A DNA stretch of 64,000 bases from Brachionus koreanus (lineage: Eukaryota; Rotifera; Eurotatoria; Ploima; Brachionidae). The notes beneath the pieces were generated by a model. The model was not told where the DNA came from. It made no database searches and saw only the letters and a program-made list of their open reading frames with translations. Below are positions 57,664-64,000 of the stretch, one piece after another. Numbering within the stretch: the stretch's first letter is position 1; each line of letters starts with the position of its first letter. The position numbers and the translations under genes are program-made. The stretch lies in the NCBI GenBank assembly GCA_016987375.1, contig PJRA01000216.1:1993522-2057521 (forward strand), given 5' to 3'.

Positions 57664-60600
57664 TCAAAAAAAGGACAAACTGAGTCCAATAGTTAATCCG
57701 TTTGGGGTTTCTTTACAATAGGTTTGCGAAGCTTTGTCTATTGGAATATCGATTTTGAAGAACTGTTGATATCCATTTTGGGAAGATGTAATTTTTGGCA
57801 TCAAAAACTTAAGTAATCTTTCTTTATCCTTCGAATTTAACTTATTTGAATCAATATTCAATTGATAATTACTATTTTCATTAAATGTTACCGAACCAAC
57901 AGGATCTTTTGGTCCTAAAGTTCCAAGAGAACCAGAATTCACCTCATAATTAGCTGAAGCAAAGTCAGAAGCTACTATTCCTCCTTGATTACCAATTCCT
58001 TGGTGTGCTTGATATGATGAAGCTTTATCATTTACTGGACCTTTTTGAACAGCTGAAGAAGATGCTCCTCCAGAATTTACACCATATACAACATTTTGCC
58101 CAATATTACCAGAGCTTGAGCCAAATTCGTTTTGAGCATAGTTGGACCCTTTTACTCCTCCTTGATTTCCATAGGCTTGTTGTTGATATGATGCATCAAT
58201 GGAGCCTGAAGCGTATGCATTATTTTGATTGTTATAACCTGAATTTATACCAATATTGACACCTGAATCTTTAACACCATTATTAGATTTTTTTACACCC
58301 CCTTGATTACCAAACGCTTGCTGTATTTGAAATGATGAGGCTTTATCATTTACTGGACCTTTTTGAACAGCTGAAGAAGATGCTCCTCCAGAATTTACAC
58401 CATATACAACATTTTGCCCAATATTACCAGAGCTCGAGCCAAATTCGTTTTGAGCATAGTTGGACCCTTTTACTCCTCCTTGATTTCCATAGGCTTGTTG
58501 TTGATATGATGCATCAATGGAGCCTGAAGCGTATGCATTATTTTGATTGTTATAACCTGAATTTATACCAATATTGACACCTGAATCTTTAACACCATTA
58601 TTAGATTTTTTTACACCCCCTTGATTACCAAACGCTTGCTGTATTTGAAATGATGAGGCTTTATCATTTACTGGACCTTTTTGAACAGCTGAAGAAGATG
58701 CTCCTCCAGAATTTACACCATATACAACATTTTGCCCAATATTACCAGAGCTCGAGCCAAATTCGTTTTGAGCATAGTTGGACCCTTTTACTCCTTCTTG
58801 ATTTTCATAAACTTGTTGTTGTGCTTGATACCACGGTTCGCTTTCACTGGCTCCAGAATTTACGCCATATACAACATTTTGCCCAACATTTCCAGAGCTT
58901 GAGCCAAATTCGTTTTGAGCATAGTTGGACCCCTTTACTGGTTCTTGATAGTTATTAACAGGTAAAACTTGATTAGCTATTTGAGCATTTTGTTGGCTAG
59001 ATCCACTATTTATGCCAGAGTTTAAATCATAACCACCATTTTGTTGAAAACTTCCAACAACTTGGTTAATGCCAACATCTAATTCATTTCCACTATATTG
59101 TGAACCTCCTCCTCCTTGATCATTTACTGGACTTTTTTGAACAACTGAAGCTGACGCTCCTTCATTGTTAATGCTATTTCCATTTATTTCTTCGAAATCT
59201 TGATTCGAGCCAGTAAATGCATTTGTTTCATCATACAATTCATTTTTGTCATAATTTGAATTTTCTGGTATTACTTGATTTGCATTTCCTTGATTCGTCT
59301 GGTAAGAGGATATTAAATCATTTAATTTACTTTTTTGTTCATATTCAAAATCAAAATTTTCTTTCTTATCATAATTTTCATTAATTAATTTTTCTTCTTC
59401 GTAATTATCACCAGTATTTGAATTTGTTATCTTATCAAAATCAATTAATTAAATTATCTCCAACCTAATAAATTTTATAATAAAATTTACTTGCTGATAA
59501 TTCGTTGATTTTGTTGAATGTAACATAGGATTTTTTTTTGAATTTGAAATGGCACTTTTAATGTAGTCGATTGGATTTTCATATCCAGAAGAATTATCTA
59601 AACCATTATTTAGAACTTTATCTTGGAAATTTTTATTTGAAATCAATGATTCATAAATATTTTGTACTGAACTGTCATATCCGTTTTCCGAAGGAATCTT
59701 ATTTGAAAAGGTGTTTTTAATTGTTTCAAAAACAGAATTTTGTTGCTGATAATTTGGCACATCAAAAGAAGAATGCTCTTTAACAATTGATTGCTCAACA
59801 TTTTTATTATCTTTTCCTTTTAAATTTGGAATTCCATTTTCTTTTAAAAATGAATATCTTATCTCATCTATTTTATTCATTAGCTCAGGTGTTAGTTTTG
59901 AATAAGGATATGGAGGATTGGAAATTTTTTGATGTTCGGGTGCTTTAGGTATTTCAATCGGAACAGAGGTACCGAACTTTTGAGGATATTGGGAAATTTG
60001 ATTTTGACTCGAACCAAAGTGATAATTTATCGAGCCTTTTTGAGGAATATAATTTGATTGAGAAATAAAACCGTTATTTTTAGCAGATCCATCTAATATG
60101 GAACCGTATGAAGAATCGGATTTATAAACAGTTGAATCTTTATTAAAAAAGCTATTTGTGACGAAATTGCCTGAGTTTGATTGAGAGTTAAAACTGTATT
60201 CATTTTGAGAATTTTTAGAACCAGTTGTGAATCCTTTATTAGCATATATTTGTTGATTTTGATATGAAGATGGCCTATCATTCAACTGGTTTGTTTCTCC
60301 AATAAAGCCAGAAGGAACAGATGTTGGATCATATCCATTTAATGACCCAAATTGTCCGACAGAACTAGAAAATTCATTGAAAATCATACCTAAATCATTT
60401 CCACTATATTGTGAACCTCCTGCTCCTCCTTGATATTCATTTCCTTGTTGTGCTTGATATGATGAAGCTTTATCATTTACTGGACCTTTTTGAACAGCTG
60501 AACCAGATACTCCTCCAGAATTTACACCATACATAGCATTTTGCCCAACATTTCCAGAGCTTGAGCCAAATTCGTTTTGAGCATAGTTGGACCCCTTTAC

Positions 60601-62498
60601 TGGTTCTTGATAGTTATTAACAGGTAAAACTTGATTAGCTATTTGAGCATTTTGTTGGCTAGATCCACTATTTATGCCAGAGTTTAAATCATAACCACCA
60701 TTTTGTTGAAAACCTCCAACAACTTGGTTAATGCCAACATCTAATTCATTTCCACTATATTGTGAACCTCCTGCTCCTCCTTGATATTCATTTCCTTGTT
60801 GTGCTTGATATGATGAAGCTTTATCATTTACTGGACCTTTTTGAACAGCTGAAGAAGATGCTCCTCCAGAATTTACACCATATACAACATTTTGCCCAAT
60901 ATTACCAGAGCTTGAGCCAAATTCGTTTTGAGCATAGTTGGACCCTTTTACTCCTCCTTGATTTCCATAGGCTTGTTGTTGATATGATGCATCAATGGAG
61001 CCTGAAGCGTATGCATTATTTTGATTGTTATAACCTGAATTTATACCAATATTGACACCTGAATCTTTAACACCATTATTAGATTTTTTTACACCCCCTT
61101 GATTACCAAACGCTTGCTGTATTTGAAATGATGAGGCTTTATCATTTACTGGACCTTTTTGAACAGCTGAAGAAGATGCTCCTCCAGAATTTACACCATA
61201 TACAACATTTTGCCCAATATTACCAGAGCTCGAGCCAAATTCGTTTTGAGCATAGTTGGACCCTTTTACTCCTTCTTGATTTTCATAAACTTGTTGTTGT
61301 GCTTGATACCACGGTTCGCTTTCACTGGCTCCAGAATTTTTATTTGAATCTGTTTTTGATTCAATATTGTATTCACCATTTTGTTGAGTTTTATCTGATG
61401 CTGAATTATAATTTATATTTTCTAATTTGTCTTTTTGTATTTTATTATCTTTCACTGATCCGTATTTTACTCTATTTTCACTATCAACATAGCTCGAATC
61501 TTTCAATTGGTTATTATTTTGGCTTTTTGAATCGCTTAAATATCCAAAACTCACATCTTGATTTTTTAATTGGTTTTTTTGTTCTGTATCACTAGATACA
61601 TCACCAGAGGTTACACTGGATTCTTCTTTATTATTTTGTGAATCAATTGCTGATTCTTGATTATTTAGAACATCTTCTTCTTTAAACTGTGAAACATTTG
61701 GTGGCACTTTTTGCAAATTATTTTCATAAGCAAATCCAAAATTAACACCATATTTTTGCCCACCATTTTTAGATGCACTAGCTGCTCCTTGATTTTTGTA
61801 GACTGGCTTAGTTTCTTGTAGAGGATTTCTATTTATTTTGCTATCCTTTTCATAGTTTTTTTCTTTTGCAACTTGCACTGAATTTCCTCTTTTATATTTT
61901 CCATAATTATTTGTACTATAATCCCAGTCACTTAAAAATTAAAATTTTTTTTCGTATGTTTTTTAAATAAATTATTTTATCTTACCATGTTACGATTTTA
62001 TCATTCCATTTTGTTCCAGGAGCACATTTCATCAAATAAGGAATATTAGCTGTACATTCAATAAAATAATTTGGTGCAATAGTTTTATCAGCACTCGCAT
62101 ATTGTCTTCTATTTACGCAAGGATTATAGAAATTTTCTAAACATGTGAGACCATAAGTTCCATCATTGCATCTACAATATGTTTCTGTGATTATGTCATC
62201 TTCCCATATTGGTTCGGGATTTCCAGATAGACAATTGTTTGCTAGTTTTGCTTTAAGCATTTTTTTCATTTCATTCTTTTTCTTCAAATCTTTAATTTTT
62301 ACGATATAGATTTATTTTTAATTGAAATATTCATTTTTACCCTTGATTCCTCGAACACTTAAAACAATATTTTCACTTTGAGTCAAATTGATAAATGCTA
62401 TCAATATAAAAAAAAACAAAGGTATTCCAGATTTAAATACCTTTTTCTGACAATTAATTCATTTTAAATCATTTGATTATTCAAGTTCTTACCATCAT
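57664..62498 (-). CDS. Secreted chitin-binding, Q/N/G/S-repeat structural protein
   Basis: Five exons on the minus strand: 62498-62493, 62446-62341, 62289-61986, 61930-59491 and 59430-57664; phases agree, 1540 residues. Exon 1 is two Met codons. Exon 2 encodes a signal peptide (KSGIPLFFFILIAFINLTQS). Exon 3 holds a cysteine-rich module whose second half, YFIECTANIPYLMKCAPGTK followed by WNDKIVTCDWD, matches a type-2 chitin-binding (peritrophin-A/CBM14) domain; the junction with exon 4 restores the last Cys. The remaining 1350 residues are a low-complexity array rich in G, S, N, Q, Y with near-identical copies of units such as GSNYAQNEFGSSSGN and SSAVQKGPVNDKASS. A short non-repeat C-terminus (KDKERLLKFLMPKI, GLTIGLSLSFF) ends it. 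It is probably an extracellular, chitin-associated cuticle, lorica, egg-shell or gut-lining protein. Confidence 0.85.
58012..58968 (-). repeat. 318-bp tandem repeats in exon 5 of the chitin-binding gene
   Basis: A 106-codon unit is repeated in tandem about two and a half times, with a period of 318 bases (for example ATGATGAGGCTTTATCATTT at 58332 and again at 58650). The copies are almost identical at the base level, including synonymous sites. Confidence 0.88.
60462..61340 (-). repeat. Copies of the same units in exon 4
   Basis: The block at about 60822-61340 repeats the exon 5 array (same 318-bp unit and the same boundary SGASESEPWYQAQQQVYENQ), and 60530-60790 repeats the SSQQNAQIANQVLPVNNYQ block found at about 58930-59110. 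The two arrays are separated by unique sequence and an intron. Confidence 0.85.
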
Positions 62499-64000
62499 GG
62501 TTTTGGCTTTTAAAAATTAAAAAAAATCAAAAATCCTTTAAAAATTTTTAAAGTGATAAGAAAAAACAAATTTTTTAGAAAAAGTAGTAAAACTGAATCT
62601 TTTTTTTTAGTAACATGAAAAGCTTTCAGTTAAAGCATGCATCGGGTTTGATTCAATTTATCCACTCAAATTATTCTTTAGCTTATTCATTTTTTATTTG
62701 AAAAAATTTAACTCTCTTTCAATAATATATTTTAGTCTTTCTCCTTTAATTTGGAAAAAACATTCTTATTTAAGAATTAATATTAATTTGCAATTCCAGG
62801 CTTAAAATCAGATAGATTTTTTATAGACTGTACATTTTTATTTTTGAATAGGCCGTATTCTTTCAAATACGAACACAATTTTTTTTATTTTTTGTAGTTT
62901 GGCAAGAGCTTAAGCGTTTATTCATTAATACTTAGTCATTTTAGATTGAAGTTTTCTATCTGAATTAATTTTATGTAACCACTTAATCGAATGGTCTCAA
63001 AACCACTATCAAAGTTTGATCATTTAGATCGAGGATTTGATTTATTTTTATATCAAATAAATATATTATAATAATGAAAAATAATTTCTTTGAGAAAATT
63101 TTCGAATTCAGTGGGTTTAGTATTAAAAACAACAAAATTTAAAATTTTAAACAAACTGATTCACTCATTTGATGCTAAGTTAGTATAATAGTCTTTAACT
63201 TCATTATTAAAAATTAGTTTAACTAAATTTTACTTTTTAATTTGATAGTAGTCAATAAATCATTATTTATAAATTAAGTAACCAAAAAACAAGTTAGTTT
63301 ATGATTTAAAGTTATAAAAACTAATCAATTAAAAAATTTGGCTCTCTATCTATCTTCACAAATTAAAACTTAAACTCACGAATAATAAAAAACTCTTCCC
63401 AAAATTTTGTCAGACAAAACCTCGTCTCTTTTTCGATTTCTTCTCTATCTCTCCCTCTAGATTTCTTCCGAGTCCAAAATATTTTTGAAAAAAATTAACC
63501 ACCTTGTATTAATCAGCCATATATTTATATTCATTTTTGCACTTTCTTTTCTTTCTTATTAGCAATGATAGCAATAAAAACTCATTTTATTAAATAGTTT
63601 ATATTTGTATTAAAAACTTAATAAGCATTCGTTTAATTTAGCAAATTAACTAAATTGTGTTTTGCAGTGATTTGTAATAAAATGTTTTTGGTTTTGAGAG
63701 AAAAGTTTTTTAATTATTGGAGAAAATTTATTTCCTTTTTTTCAGTAAATTAAAAATTATCATCATAGGTTTTTAAGTTTTTAAATAGTTTTTGATTTTA
63801 AATTTTATTTTAAAATTTCTTTTCTAAGTGAAAATTCAATGTTAAGCATAATTCTTTTATGTCTGCATATTTCTGCACAATTTCAATGTATGAAGAATAA
63901 TGCTAAGACCGGAGGGGTCTTTTGAACCCCTTTTGTAACTTCCTTTATTTGTTTTTTATTCAATAGATTTAATCATTATTTTATAATTTTAATTTCAATT
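62499..64000. other. Intergenic, AT-rich, promoter side of the chitin-binding gene
   Basis: No exon recognised. At 63910-63935 GAGGGGTCTTTTGAACCCCT forms a palindrome resembling the piggyBac-like end at 45982, but without TTAA. Confidence 0.45.

Noticed and set aside
58005..61595. Plus-strand frames repeated three to four times with YHLLDLFEQLKK
   Set aside because: They are complementary shadows of the repeat array in the chitin-binding gene; the identical repeats make them look conserved.
1..64000. tRNA or rRNA genes
   Set aside because: I looked for cloverleaf-like GC-rich segments with A and B boxes and rRNA-like blocks; none was convincing. The GTTTCGACTG in the dispersed repeat resembles a B box, but no A box or cloverleaf accompanies it.

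Overview
This window is very AT-rich metazoan nuclear DNA. Genes are split by short introns (mostly 45-80 bp, GT...AG, A/T-rich) and encode animal proteins: an APP homologue, GIGYF, ceramide synthase, Ku70, calcineurin A, Shisa-like proteins, a RhoGAP and proteasome alpha4. Intergenic DNA carries decayed transposons (Harbinger/SWIM, Tigger, LINE, piggyBac-like ends, MITEs). The overall look suggests a small-genome aquatic protostome. A monogonont rotifer such as Brachionus is my best guess, but this is inference and not proven by any one feature. There are three runs of N: 6313-7162, 23399-23976 and 38398-38448.

Layout. 1-1530: remnant of a SWIM-domain transposase followed by a small cysteine-protease-like ORF. 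3491-5545: Cdc42GAP/ARHGAP1 (+). 8583-9563: a minimal, intronless APP-family protein (+). 12015-14083: a short GIGYF paralogue (+). 16595-18515: TMEM145/GPR180-type membrane protein (-), divergent from a calcineurin A catalytic subunit at 18836-20414 (+). 20821-23398: a decayed DUF3987-type ORF running into a gap. 24942-26222: ceramide synthase (-). 27467-32980: full-length GIGYF (-), with a LINE insertion in its longest intron. 34077-34595: a non-autonomous DNA transposon with 8-bp target duplication. 35785-36573: LysM membrane protein (-). 36762-39202: Ku70 (-). 40561-40975: Tigger fossil. 42493-43395: disordered SAR-motif protein (-). 43948-45342: Gfo/Idh/MocA oxidoreductase (+). 47154-47773 and 55332-55852: two Shisa-like proteins in opposite orientation. 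49670-50656: PSMA4 (+). 50657-55331: repeat-rich, including an intact 666-bp MITE. 57664-62498: a 1540-residue secreted chitin-binding, Q/N/G/S-repeat protein (-).

The genes are mostly unrelated housekeeping, signalling and structural genes; I see no operon or defence-like cluster. The most interesting items are the APP homologue that lacks the E2 domain and its copper-ligand histidines, the calcineurin A with a myristoylation-type N-terminus and no recognisable autoinhibitory segment, the diverged GIGYF pair, the repeat-expanded chitin-binding protein, and the transposase-plus-protease-like ORF pair at the left edge. Exon boundaries were derived by hand from GT/AG signals, reading-frame phase and family similarity, so they may be off by a few bases.
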